A stretch of 10,093 nt of DNA from CAYVQA01 sp045119035 (GCA_045119035.1 JBGVCU010000028.1:1-10093); one strand, 5' to 3'; positions 1 through 5,900 are shown, counted from the first letter of the stretch. Program-made: numbers and translations. The notes: generated from the sequence alone by a model not told the origin.

Positions 1-116
1 ACAACAAATCTTACCAGACTCTTGGGAAGGAACTCTCGGAGTATAAAGCTTTTAAGTGTTTAGATTTTCAAAATCAAAAACACTTAAACTACAATCAGAT
101 ATTTGATTGTAAATAG
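1..116 (+). CDS. tnpB: TnpB C-terminal end (partial, copy 1)
   Basis: This is the last 37 codons of a TnpB-type RNA-guided nuclease whose body lies left of the window. Reading from base 3, the frame contains TLGKELSEYKAFKCLDF and stops at 114-116. That stretch is identical in protein to the C-terminus of the minus-strand TnpB at 5845-7147, which shows the family. The last residues differ because this copy has one T fewer in the T-run just after the shared block (about 63-68), so it ends in a different frame and runs further into the element end. The catalytic core is outside the window, so I cannot tell whether the gene is intact. TnpB family members use an omega-RNA made from the element's own right end to cut DNA. 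Confidence 0.8.
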   Translation, partial: NKSYQTLGKELSEYKAFKCLDFQNQKHLNYNQIFDCK

Positions 117-150
117 AAGCTATTGATCTTTAGATCAATAGCAGTTCACA
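1..150 (+). mobile_element. IS200/IS605-type (TnpB) element, right end, copy 1
   Basis: The 3' part of a TnpB element. About 133 bp (18-150) match the reverse complement of the end of the second element near 5802-5935, with roughly 13 differences by eye. Similarity stops just after AGTTCACA, which places the right end near 148-151. Downstream of the tnpB stop lies a perfect 10-bp hairpin (119-142, GCTATTGATC, loop TTTA), typical of the subterminal hairpins in this family. An imperfect palindrome at 91-110 overlaps the end of tnpB. The element sits directly upstream of the gp19 late promoter. The left end is outside the window, so the presence of a tnpA cannot be judged. Confidence 0.75.
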
Positions 151-170
151 AATACAATACAATATAAATA
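60..170 (+). ncRNA. Candidate TnpB omega-RNA (reRNA), copy 1
   Basis: TnpB systems of the IS200/IS605 group make a guide RNA from the 3' end of tnpB through the right end into flanking DNA. Here the conserved part would run from the tnpB tail through hairpins at 91-110 and 119-142 to about 150, and the guide would be the next 15-20 bases of flank, beginning about ATACAATACAAT. The hairpin at 119-142 is preserved by compensatory changes in the second copy, which supports a structural role. The 5' boundary is a guess. Transcription and processing cannot be seen from sequence. Confidence 0.5.
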
Positions 171-186
171 TAATATAATATAAATA
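163..186 (+). promoter_or_regulatory. Tandem T4-type late promoters upstream of gp19
   Basis: Two exact TATAAATA elements, at 163-170 and 179-186, lie 24-47 bp upstream of the gp19 start. TATAAATA is the -10-like sequence read by the T4 late sigma factor gp55 with the sliding clamp, and it needs no -35 element. The surrounding DNA is very AT-rich, so one of the two could be chance. The same exact motif recurs before gp22 and gp23, which argues for real late promoters. Confidence 0.7.
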
Positions 187-209
187 TAAAAAATATCAAA
201 GGTTTTTAA

Positions 210-809
210 ATGACTAATCGTATTTCAGAAATAAAAAATACTATTGGTGCAGGTGCAAGAAGTAATAAATTTAGAGTTTACTTTTCTTTTCCAGATGTTA
301 TTGATATTTCAACAACAGGCATGACAAGAGAAGCAAATGTATTGTGTTTTTCATCTTCATTACCTGAACGCACTGTAGGTCAGATTGAGGTGTGGAACTT
401 AGGAAGAAAACTAATAATTCCTGGTGACACCACATTCCAAAATAACTGGGATTGTCAATTCTACAATACTGAAGAGCATAATTTACGTCGTGCATTTTTA
501 GCATGGCAAAAAGCATGTGATCACGCAGAAACTGGTACACACACAGGTGATCCTTCAGCAGTAATGACAACAATGAAAATTGTTCAATTGGATTCAGCAG
601 AAAATGAAACGGTTGTATATGAATTACACAACGTTTATCCAAATGTAGTAAGTTCTATTGAAATGGATCAGGCATCAGAAAGTACTGCGATTGAGCAATT
701 TACTGTTACATTCTCATATACTGATTGGGTTGTTGGAACTGATGAAAATAACGATCAACCAAGTATGTATAATTCTGCAACCAGAAATGCGGTTTCCTTA
801 AATAATTAG
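210..809 (+). CDS. 19: Tail tube protein, T4 gp19-like
   Basis: Predicted subunit of the inner tail tube of a contractile tail, the channel through which DNA passes. The protein has 199 residues, against 163 in T4 gp19. It carries the family pattern: an N-terminal RSNKFRVYFSFP strand (residues 18-29), then SLPERTVGQIEVWNLGRKLIIPGD (about 50-73), then an NNWDCQFYN..E..LRRAFLAWQ segment (about 78-99). An insertion around 104-118 and an acidic/polar tail after the FSYTDWVVG strand account for the extra length. The start has an AAAGG ribosome site a few bases upstream, and two TATAAATA late promoters precede it. It is first in the structural operon, 8 bp before the next gene. In T4, gp20 (portal) follows gp19; here it does not. 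Confidence 0.9.
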   Translation: MTNRISEIKNTIGAGARSNKFRVYFSFPDVIDISTTGMTREANVLCFSSSLPERTVGQIEVWNLGRKLIIPGDTTFQNNWDCQFYNTEEHNLRRAFLAWQKACDHAETGTHTGDPSAVMTTMKIVQLDSAENETVVYELHNVYPNVVSSIEMDQASESTAIEQFTVTFSYTDWVVGTDENNDQPSMYNSATRNAVSLNN

Positions 810-817
810 AGGTAATT

Positions 818-1216
818 ATGCAATTAGAAAGTATTAAGAATATTTTAAATCAAGACTCTTCTAATTTTGATAACGAACTTAGAGAGCAGTTAGAAGATGC
901 ATTAAAAAATCATCCTAAAGTACTAAGAGCAAGACGTTTAACAGAAATTTACTCAAGAATTACGGAATTAAATTCTGAAATTTCAGATTTGTTAAGAGAA
1001 GCTAAGTCCTTAGATGAAGACAACACAATTCCTGAGACGGTAGATGACACACCTATTGAAGATTGTGAAAACGTTGAAGTTGAAGATGAGGTTGCTTCTC
1101 AGGCTAAGTTTTTAGATAAAGATTTTAAAGACAATATTTTTAACTCTGTTACAGATGCTGACGAACAAGTTGAAGACAACACTGATGAAATTTTAAAGGA
1201 CAAAACAAATGGCTAA
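818..1216 (+). CDS. Small acidic protein, candidate prohead core protein (gp67/gp68 position)
   Basis: I do not recognise this 132-residue protein by sequence. Residues 1-65 look like an amphipathic, probably coiled-coil helical segment with a basic patch (KVLRARR, 35-41). Residues 65-132 are very acidic and low in complexity. The gene lies between gp19 and the prohead protease gene and overlaps the latter by 8 bp (1209-1216), so the two are probably translationally coupled. In T4 the small core proteins gp67 and gp68 (gp68 is 141 aa) sit directly before gp21, so position and composition suggest a prohead core component. Several hydrophobic-X-Glu sites (such as LRE at 59-61 and IPE at 71-73) could be cut by gp21. 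The start has an AGAGGT ribosome site. The function is an inference from context. Confidence 0.6.
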   Translation: MQLESIKNILNQDSSNFDNELREQLEDALKNHPKVLRARRLTEIYSRITELNSEISDLLREAKSLDEDNTIPETVDDTPIEDCENVEVEDEVASQAKFLDKDFKDNIFNSVTDADEQVEDNTDEILKDKTNG

Positions 1217-1874
1217 GTTGATGTTTGATACTGATGCCAAAGAATTAGGTGTTGAGATTAATGAATCACTTAACGAAAGTGGTGTCAAGCAAAAGAAATA
1301 TAAAATTAAAGGTATTTTCACAACAATAGGTGAGAAGAACAGAAATGGTAGAATTTATCCAAGAAATATTTGGGTAAATGAAGTTGATCGCTATCAAAAT
1401 GAAATTAAAGGTGGAACCATAAACACCTTAATGGAATTTGAGCATCCAGATAGAACCGAAATTGATCCTATGCAGGCAGTTGCTAAAATTGAATCTTTAA
1501 AGATTGATGGCGACTATGTAATAGGTGAAGCTGTTTTATTAGATAACGATAAAGCAAATCAACTCAAATCATTAATTGATAACAAGATTAAGATTTCAGT
1601 TTCATCACGAGGTGTAGGTAATTTAAATGGTGATACAGTTAACGAATATCATTTGATTACATATGATATTGTATCATATCCATCTGATTATAACGCAACG
1701 ATGAATGGTGTTTGTGAAAATTCTCGCTTATGCGAGGGAATTGTACAAGGTAAGGAGTACGTTCAAAATGAGTATGGAAAGTTCGTTGAAAGTTCTCCAA
1801 ATTTAACCTTAGAAGAAAAGCAGGAAGTTATTAGAAATAAAGTAAATAGCTTCTTAGACAATTTATATAAATAA
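1209..1874 (+). CDS. 21: Prohead core serine protease, T4 gp21-like
   Basis: Predicted maturation protease (T4 gp21 family, peptidase S77/U9) that digests the scaffold core and trims gp23 in the prohead. It has 221 residues, against 212 in T4. The family signature is visible: NRNGRIYPRNIW (44-55), EFEHPDR with candidate catalytic His79, ISVSSRGVG with the candidate nucleophile at Ser132/Ser133, and YDIVSYPS with a candidate Asp153. INES|LNES (17-24) gives two consecutive hydrophobic-Asn-Glu|Ser sites that could remove an N-terminal propeptide by self-cleavage; a further candidate lies at 174-176 (LCE|G). The gene overlaps its upstream neighbour by 8 bp, with an AAAGGA ribosome site inside that gene. 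A TATAAATA motif sits over its own stop codon and would drive gp22. Confidence 0.92.
   Translation: MAKLMFDTDAKELGVEINESLNESGVKQKKYKIKGIFTTIGEKNRNGRIYPRNIWVNEVDRYQNEIKGGTINTLMEFEHPDRTEIDPMQAVAKIESLKIDGDYVIGEAVLLDNDKANQLKSLIDNKIKISVSSRGVGNLNGDTVNEYHLITYDIVSYPSDYNATMNGVCENSRLCEGIVQGKEYVQNEYGKFVESSPNLTLEEKQEVIRNKVNSFLDNLYK
1866..1873 (+). promoter_or_regulatory. T4-type late promoter motif before gp22
   Basis: An exact TATAAATA overlaps the last codons of gp21 and lies 22 bp before the gp22 start. If used, it would give a very short leader that still contains the CGGAG ribosome site of gp22. It would allow extra scaffold transcription. A chance match inside AT-rich coding DNA is possible. Confidence 0.55.
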
Positions 1875-1895
1875 TATAAAAATTCGGAGAATTAA

Positions 1896-3449
1896 ATGGC
1901 TTTAGAAAGTTTAAAGGAAAGTTTTGGTGATGCTTTTACACCAGAACTTCAGCAGGAGTTAGAAAGCAAGATTGATAATCTTGTTGAATCTCGTGCTCAG
2001 GTCATTGCAGACGAAAAAGTACAAAATGCAAAAACTGAGTTGAATACTAAGTGCGAAGAATTCAAATCTAAGCTGGAAGAAGAGTCTAAGTCTATCGTTA
2101 ATGAAAATCTGAATAAATTAAACGATACAATCAATAATTATGTTGATCGTGTTGTTGATGATTTCATTAACGAGCATTTAGAAATCTTCACAGCAAATGA
2201 AGATGAATTGAAGAATACCGCAATAAAAGAGTCTGTATCAAATGCTTGTAAGATTGCAGGTATAACACTATCAATGATCGACGAAGGCATTTCTGAACAG
2301 GGTATTGCATCTGAGCGTGAAAATAAATTAAAGCAACAATTAACTGAAACTCAAAATGAGAATTTTGAATTAAAGCGTAAGTTAATTGAATCTTATAAGA
2401 TGGGTGTAATTTCTGAATTGTCTTACGACTTAAACGAAGATGCTCAAAAGAAATTTGAAAGAATTGCAAATGATGTAGAATTCTCTAAAAATCGTGAGTA
2501 TGTAGATAAGTTAAAGTCAATTAAAGAACGTTTAGTTGAGGATGATCCTTCAGCATTAGTAAGTTCAAAAGAAGACGAGTTAAATGAATCATTAGAAAAT
2601 GCTAATGAGCAAATCAAAGAACTTAAAGCAACTAATGAAAAGTTAATTCAAATTGGAATTATTAATGAATTAGGTAATGACTTAAATGAAAGTTCAAGAG
2701 CTATTTTTGAACGCAAAGCATCAAGAGTAGAAGTACGTTCTGATTTTGATTACTACAACAAGTTAAAGTCAATTAAAGAACGTTTAGTAGAAAGCAATCC
2801 TTCAGCATTAGTAAGTTCAAAAGAAGACGAGTTAAATCAGTCATTAGAAAATGCTAATAAACAAATCAAAGAACTTAAAGCAACTAATGAAAAGTTAATT
2901 CGAATGGGCGTTATAAACGAATTAAAGTGTAATCTATCAGAGTCTGACGCAAGACATTTTGAAAGAAGGGCATCACAAGTTCGTTATACAAATGCTAGAG
3001 ATTACCTAAATGAAATGAAGAATCTTCGTGAAGAATATAACGATTGTTCAGAAAAAACTGAAGAATTCTTAAATAGAATTGGCGAGCTTGAAGCAATAGT
3101 AAACGATTTACAAACTGAAAACAGGGCATTAAAGAAAAAGAATGATCAGTTAATTCAGCAAGGTGTAATCAATGAGCTAAAAGAAGGCTTAACTATCGTT
3201 GAAGCTGAAAAATTCGAGAAGTTAGCAAAAGATATTCCATTTGCAAAAAATAAGGATTATTTTGACAAACTTAACGAATTAAAGAAAACGGTTTGTGAAC
3301 ATCAACCTGAAGTAGAAAAAACAAAGATTGAAGAAGCAAACGTAAATGAGAGTTTAAGTGATTTATTAGTTGAAGGGTTAAACTCTCTTGATAAGACTGT
3401 TAGAAAGAAGCCTGTACATTCATTACAGGATATGCTAAACGGTCTATAA
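1896..3449 (+). CDS. 22: Prohead scaffold (core) protein, T4 gp22-like, with four internal repeats
   Basis: Predicted main scaffold on which the gp23 shell assembles, later destroyed by gp21. The call rests on position between gp21 and gp23, the highly charged helical sequence, and a module of the form GVINEL...FERLA...DY..KL..I typical of T4-like scaffold proteins. At 517 residues it is about twice T4 gp22 (269 aa). The excess is repeated modules starting with MGVISEL (169), IGIINEL (253), MGVINEL (337) and QGVINEL (422), a period of 84-85 residues. Each has a short helical domain followed by a coiled-coil linker. Residues 1-160 are coiled coil. The C-terminus carries candidate gp21 sites VNE|S (483-486) and LVE|G (491-494), followed by a basic tail that could contact the shell. 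The start has a GGAG site, and a hairpin terminator follows the stop. Confidence 0.85.
   Translation: MALESLKESFGDAFTPELQQELESKIDNLVESRAQVIADEKVQNAKTELNTKCEEFKSKLEEESKSIVNENLNKLNDTINNYVDRVVDDFINEHLEIFTANEDELKNTAIKESVSNACKIAGITLSMIDEGISEQGIASERENKLKQQLTETQNENFELKRKLIESYKMGVISELSYDLNEDAQKKFERIANDVEFSKNREYVDKLKSIKERLVEDDPSALVSSKEDELNESLENANEQIKELKATNEKLIQIGIINELGNDLNESSRAIFERKASRVEVRSDFDYYNKLKSIKERLVESNPSALVSSKEDELNQSLENANKQIKELKATNEKLIRMGVINELKCNLSESDARHFERRASQVRYTNARDYLNEMKNLREEYNDCSEKTEEFLNRIGELEAIVNDLQTENRALKKKNDQLIQQGVINELKEGLTIVEAEKFEKLAKDIPFAKNKDYFDKLNELKKTVCEHQPEVEKTKIEEANVNESLSDLLVEGLNSLDKTVRKKPVHSLQDMLNGL
2508..2901 (+). repeat. 22: Near-identical 142-bp direct repeat inside gp22
   Basis: Bases 2508-2649 and 2760-2901 match at about 132 of 142 positions, offset by exactly 252 bp (84 codons). 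They encode the end of module 1 with its linker and the end of module 2 with its linker. DNA-level identity is much higher than between the other modules, so this looks like a recent in-frame duplication or gene conversion. Confidence 0.9.
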
Positions 3450-3452
3450 AGT

Positions 3453-3484
3453 ATTAAACTAGGCAACATTCTGCCTAGTTTAAT
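3453..3484 (+). terminator. Hairpin terminator after gp22
   Basis: A perfect 13-bp stem (ATTAAACTAGGCA, loop ACATTC) begins 3 bases after the gp22 stop. The bases immediately after it are AAAAATATTA, and a T6 run comes only 10 bases later, so it is an imperfect intrinsic terminator. It may reduce read-through into gp23 or protect the 3' end of the scaffold mRNA. Confidence 0.65.
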
Positions 3485-3499
3485 AAAAATATTATTTTT

Positions 3500-3516
3500 T
3501 ATAAATAATATAAATA
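3500..3516 (+). promoter_or_regulatory. Tandem T4-type late promoters upstream of gp23
   Basis: Exact TATAAATA elements at 3500-3507 and 3509-3516, start to start 9 bp apart, lie about 40-55 bp before the gp23 start and directly after the gp22 terminator. A near match (TATAAATT) follows at about 3528. This gives the capsid gene its own strong late transcription. The gp23 ribosome site GGAG (3540-3543) is 11 bases from the ATG, a rather long spacing. Confidence 0.75.
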
Positions 3517-3554
3517 TTACAACAAATATATAAATTATTGGAGTTTAATTTTTT

Positions 3555-5006
3555 ATGAACATTACGGGCATTAATGAATCTTTCTCAAAAGATTACGCTA
3601 AGTACCTATTAAGCGAGACTGCTGTAAAGGATGACAAATCATTACGTCCATTACAGGAGCATTCAAAGGCTGAAATTATACAGTTAATTTCAAATGCTAA
3701 GGATTACATGAATGAGTCTTCAGCTAATGGTTCTTTAACTGCTGATATTGCACCATTCTTTGCATATATCACACCTTTAATCAGACGTATTCATCCAACT
3801 TTAATTGCTAACGAGTTGTTAGGTGTTCAGCCATTAAAGGCACCTTTAGGTTACTTATACGCTATTGTTAACGAGTATCTAGGTGATGGTAATCATCAGG
3901 TAGATAACGGTGCAAGAGCAGCTGGTGCAATCTATGAATTCTCATCAGACGATGCAGATAAAATCAATGCAGCAATTACTGATGGTTCTTTAAAGATTGG
4001 TGAAACCAAGATTGACGATTCAGTAGTATTATATGTTGAAGAAGGTAAGGTTTTAGTTTCAGTTTCTGCTGATGCACAGGGTGTAAATAACACTAAGAAT
4101 GTTGGTGATAAGGTTACACTGGGTAATGCAACTGACGTTACAATTAAGAGTGTATATACCAATGAGTCTTCATTTGGTCACATCTTAAAGAACTTCTCAG
4201 GTCCATATACTACCTCAGAGGGTGAGCAGCTATCTGACAGCATGCGCGAGATTGGTTTCGCATTAGTTAAGAAGAACGTTGAAGTAGTAACTTCAAAGTT
4301 AAAGACTAAGTACACCCAGGAATTATATCAGGACTTAAAGGCAATGCATGGTTTAGAGGCTGATAGCATTCTTCTTGACCTACTTGCTTATGAAATCCAG
4401 GCTGAAATTGACCGTCGTGTAGTTGACTTTGTTAAGGACAATTCAACATGGTTACCAGATACTGTTGGTTTTGGCGCACAGACTAATGCACAGGTTCCTG
4501 ATGGTCGTTGGGAGATTGAGCGTTATCGTGCACAGGCAATTCGTATCTCAGCTGAGTCAATTAGAGTTGGTTTAGATAACAAGCGTGGTCAGGGTAACGT
4601 ACTACTTGTTTCACCAATGGTATACACTATGTTACGTGAAATCGGTAATTTCAATGTTGCACCTGTTAAGTCAGATTTAACCTTACCTGTAAGTGGTGGT
4701 TTAGCTGGCACATTTGATAACCGTTATAAGGTTGTTGTTGATCAGTATGCTAAGGATGAGTTCTGTACTGTACTTTACAAGGGTAATACTGAACAGGACG
4801 CAATGGGCTTCTATATGCCATATCAGGCAGTACAGTTCACAAAGGTAACTGATCCAAATTCAGCACAGCCTGCTGTTATCGCACAAACTCGTTATGCTCT
4901 AACCACTGTACCAGGTGTTGCCGACGGTGGTAAGTCAAACGATCGTGCAAAGCAGTATGCTCGTTCATTTGGTATCAACTTTGCAAATACTGTATTAAAT
5001 CACTAA
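3555..5006 (+). CDS. 23: Major capsid protein, T4 gp23-like
   Basis: Predicted main shell protein, 483 residues (T4 gp23 has 521). After an N-terminal propeptide, the sequence IAPFFAYITPLIRRIHPTLI (65-84), then LLGVQPLKAPLGYLYAI, matches the start of the mature gp23 fold (in T4: IGP...RRAIPNLIAFDICGVQPM). The best maturation site is MNE|S at residues 52-55, at the place equivalent to the T4 cut after residue 65. Other hydrophobic-X-Glu sites in the propeptide (INE|S, LSE|T, LQE|H) could degrade it further. The gene uses more AAG, CAG, GGT and CGT codons than its neighbours, as expected for very high expression. It has its own tandem late promoters, lies between two hairpin terminators, and so is transcribed largely alone. 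No gp24-like vertex paralogue lies in the window. Confidence 0.95.
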   Translation: MNITGINESFSKDYAKYLLSETAVKDDKSLRPLQEHSKAEIIQLISNAKDYMNESSANGSLTADIAPFFAYITPLIRRIHPTLIANELLGVQPLKAPLGYLYAIVNEYLGDGNHQVDNGARAAGAIYEFSSDDADKINAAITDGSLKIGETKIDDSVVLYVEEGKVLVSVSADAQGVNNTKNVGDKVTLGNATDVTIKSVYTNESSFGHILKNFSGPYTTSEGEQLSDSMREIGFALVKKNVEVVTSKLKTKYTQELYQDLKAMHGLEADSILLDLLAYEIQAEIDRRVVDFVKDNSTWLPDTVGFGAQTNAQVPDGRWEIERYRAQAIRISAESIRVGLDNKRGQGNVLLVSPMVYTMLREIGNFNVAPVKSDLTLPVSGGLAGTFDNRYKVVVDQYAKDEFCTVLYKGNTEQDAMGFYMPYQAVQFTKVTDPNSAQPAVIAQTRYALTTVPGVADGGKSNDRAKQYARSFGINFANTVLNH

Positions 5007-5021
5007 TTTTTAGTGTAAATG

Positions 5022-5048
5022 AAAAGCTCTCAGTTGTGAGAGCTTTTT
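5022..5048 (+). terminator. Rho-independent terminator after gp23
   Basis: An 11-bp stem AAAAGCTCTCA with loop GTTG closes onto TGAGAGCTTTT, then a short T-run. It lies 16 bases after the gp23 stop and just before the next gene. A smaller hairpin (CACTA/TAGTG, 5001-5015) overlaps the stop codon. Confidence 0.8.
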
Positions 5049-5065
5049 AATACTTGGAGAATAAT

Positions 5066-5419
5066 ATGCTAATTTCGACTGATTATGATTTAGATCAAGT
5101 ACAAGACATGCTTTGGGGTGGTGCTGAAGATACGTTTAGAGAAATTCGCGACTTAATAGATGATAACACTTTTGAAGAGATTCTTTTAGAGTATTTTAGT
5201 GTAAGTTATGATGATCCTATTGATCTTACAGAATTAAACGATCTTTTTAGACATAATGATATTGATGAGTTAAAAGAGCTTTTTGGTGTTGAAGACGACG
5301 AAGATGATGAAGATGATGAAGATGATGAAGTAGAAGAATCAACAAACTTCTACAAAACTTACAAATCATTAAAGGAACGTCGAAATCGTCTTTGCGAAAA
5401 TAGAAGACATTTAAGATGA
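5066..5419 (+). CDS. Acidic protein with basic C-terminal tail, function unknown
   Basis: I do not recognise this 117-residue protein. I start it at ATG 5066, which has a GGAG site 7 bases upstream; an in-frame TTG at 5054 would overlap that site and is less likely. Residues 1-75 are acidic and probably helical. Residues 76-91 are almost entirely Asp/Glu, encoded by 9-bp tandem repeats. Residues 92-117 switch to a strongly basic tail (KERRNRLCENRRHLR). A VEE|S sequence at 89-92 fits the gp21 cleavage pattern exactly at the acidic/basic junction. Placed right after gp23, it could be a core or internal head protein that releases a basic peptide on maturation, but this is inference. It lies between two terminators with no clear own promoter. 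Confidence 0.7.
   Translation: MLISTDYDLDQVQDMLWGGAEDTFREIRDLIDDNTFEEILLEYFSVSYDDPIDLTELNDLFRHNDIDELKELFGVEDDEDDEDDEDDEVEESTNFYKTYKSLKERRNRLCENRRHLR
5291..5326 (+). repeat. 9-bp tandem repeat encoding Glu-Asp-Asp
   Basis: Four copies of GAAGAYGAY in frame make the acidic tract of the 117-aa protein. The first copy has C where the others have T. Such a repeat can change length by slippage. Confidence 0.9.
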
Positions 5420-5443
5420 AAATTACGCCATCTATAATTTTTT

Positions 5444-5470
5444 AAGCACTCTATATAGAGTGCTTTTTTT
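5444..5470 (+). terminator. Rho-independent terminator ending the capsid module
   Basis: A hairpin AAGCACTC-TATA-loop-GAGTGCTT (5444-5464) is followed directly by a T-run through 5470. It begins 24 bases after the stop of the 117-aa gene and is the clearest intrinsic terminator in the window. Confidence 0.85.
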
Positions 5471-5484
5471 ATAATACAATTTTT

Positions 5485-5625
5485 TTAAACATGTAAACAA
5501 TTTTTGTTATTTTTTAATTGAGAAGATCGATATTTCTTGCTTCCTTGAATAGCAGTCATTTTAACATATTTTGTGCCATCTGTTATTTGAAAAATAATCC
5601 GTTTATTTTCCTTGTTTCTACAATT
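5485..5625 (-). pseudogene. Possible protein-coding remnant in the non-coding gap
   Basis: Within the 425-bp gap at 5420-5844, the minus strand has a 46-codon open stretch with protein-like composition, including FQITDGTKYVKMTAIQGSKK and a YRSSQLKNN run, stopping at 5485-5487. It is bounded upstream by a stop at 5626-5628. Its only ATG (24 codons from the end) has no visible ribosome site. It may be the 3' remnant of a displaced gene, or chance. The rest of the gap holds the terminator, the inverted repeat at 5641-5754 and an AT-rich stretch next to the element end. Confidence 0.25.
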
Positions 5626-5640
5626 CTAAAAAAATTCCAA

Positions 5641-5754
5641 TATAACACGTCAAAAACGCTCATAGATTAAGATTATATAAGTTTATGTATAAATATACCA
5701 TAAATGCCTTAATATCGTTCTATGAGCGTTTATGATCGTTTTTGACGTGCTATA
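5641..5754. repeat. Large imperfect inverted repeat in intergenic DNA
   Basis: The left arm 5646-5666 (CACGTCAAAAACG then CTCATAGA) pairs with the right arm 5719-5749, which carries a 10-base insertion (5727-5736) between the two blocks. Pairing resumes further in (TTAAG 5667-5671 with CTTAA 5708-5712) and extends outward (TATA on each side). The right arm contains three related direct repeats of about 10 bp: CGTTCTATGA, CGTTTATGAT and CGTTTTTGAC. No gene covers it. It could be a protein-binding or replication site, a structured RNA, or the trace of a small mobile element. Confidence 0.7.
5688..5695 (+). promoter_or_regulatory. Isolated TATAAATA late-promoter motif
   Basis: An exact TATAAATA in the loop region of the large inverted repeat, pointing right, where the next plus-strand gene would be. 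The DNA to the right is now the minus-strand IS element, so no target gene is present. It may be the orphaned promoter of a gene displaced by the insertion, or chance in AT-rich DNA. Confidence 0.3.
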
Positions 5755-5784
5755 GACGATTTATAATATTTTTTAAAATAATTA

Positions 5785-5900
5785 AATAAAGTTGTTGTAT
5801 TGTGAACTACTATCGACCTGAAGGTCGATAGCTTCTATTTACAATCAAATATTTGATTGTAGTTTAAGTGCTTTTGATCCTGAAAAATCTAAACACTTAA
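5785..5900 (-). ncRNA. Candidate TnpB omega-RNA (reRNA), copy 2
   Basis: This is the minus-strand counterpart of the copy 1 right end. A perfect 20-base palindrome (5841-5860) overlaps the tnpB stop, followed by the 9-10-bp hairpin at 5809-5832 (CTATCGACC/GGTCGATAG on the plus strand, loop TGAA). The conserved block ends near 5802 on AGTTCACA (minus strand). The guide would be the following flank, beginning about ATACAACAACTTTA. Two T-A pairs of copy 1 are C-G here, so pairing is conserved while sequence is not. Boundaries are approximate. Confidence 0.5.

Noticed and set aside
298..642. Open frame on the minus strand inside gp19
   Set aside because: It is antisense to a clear gp19 homologue, has no ribosome site, and its sequence is low-complexity Leu/His-rich, as expected from the reverse of this coding DNA.
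2188..2469. Open frame on the minus strand inside gp22
   Set aside because: Antisense to the repeated scaffold gene, with no start signal and a composition explained by the reverse of Glu/Lys/Asn-rich codons.
3932..4162. Open frame on the minus strand inside gp23
   Set aside because: Antisense to the well-supported capsid gene, with no ribosome site or recognisable sequence.
5054..5065. TTG start at 5054 for the 117-aa protein
   Set aside because: The TTG overlaps the TTGGAG ribosome site that serves the ATG at 5066.
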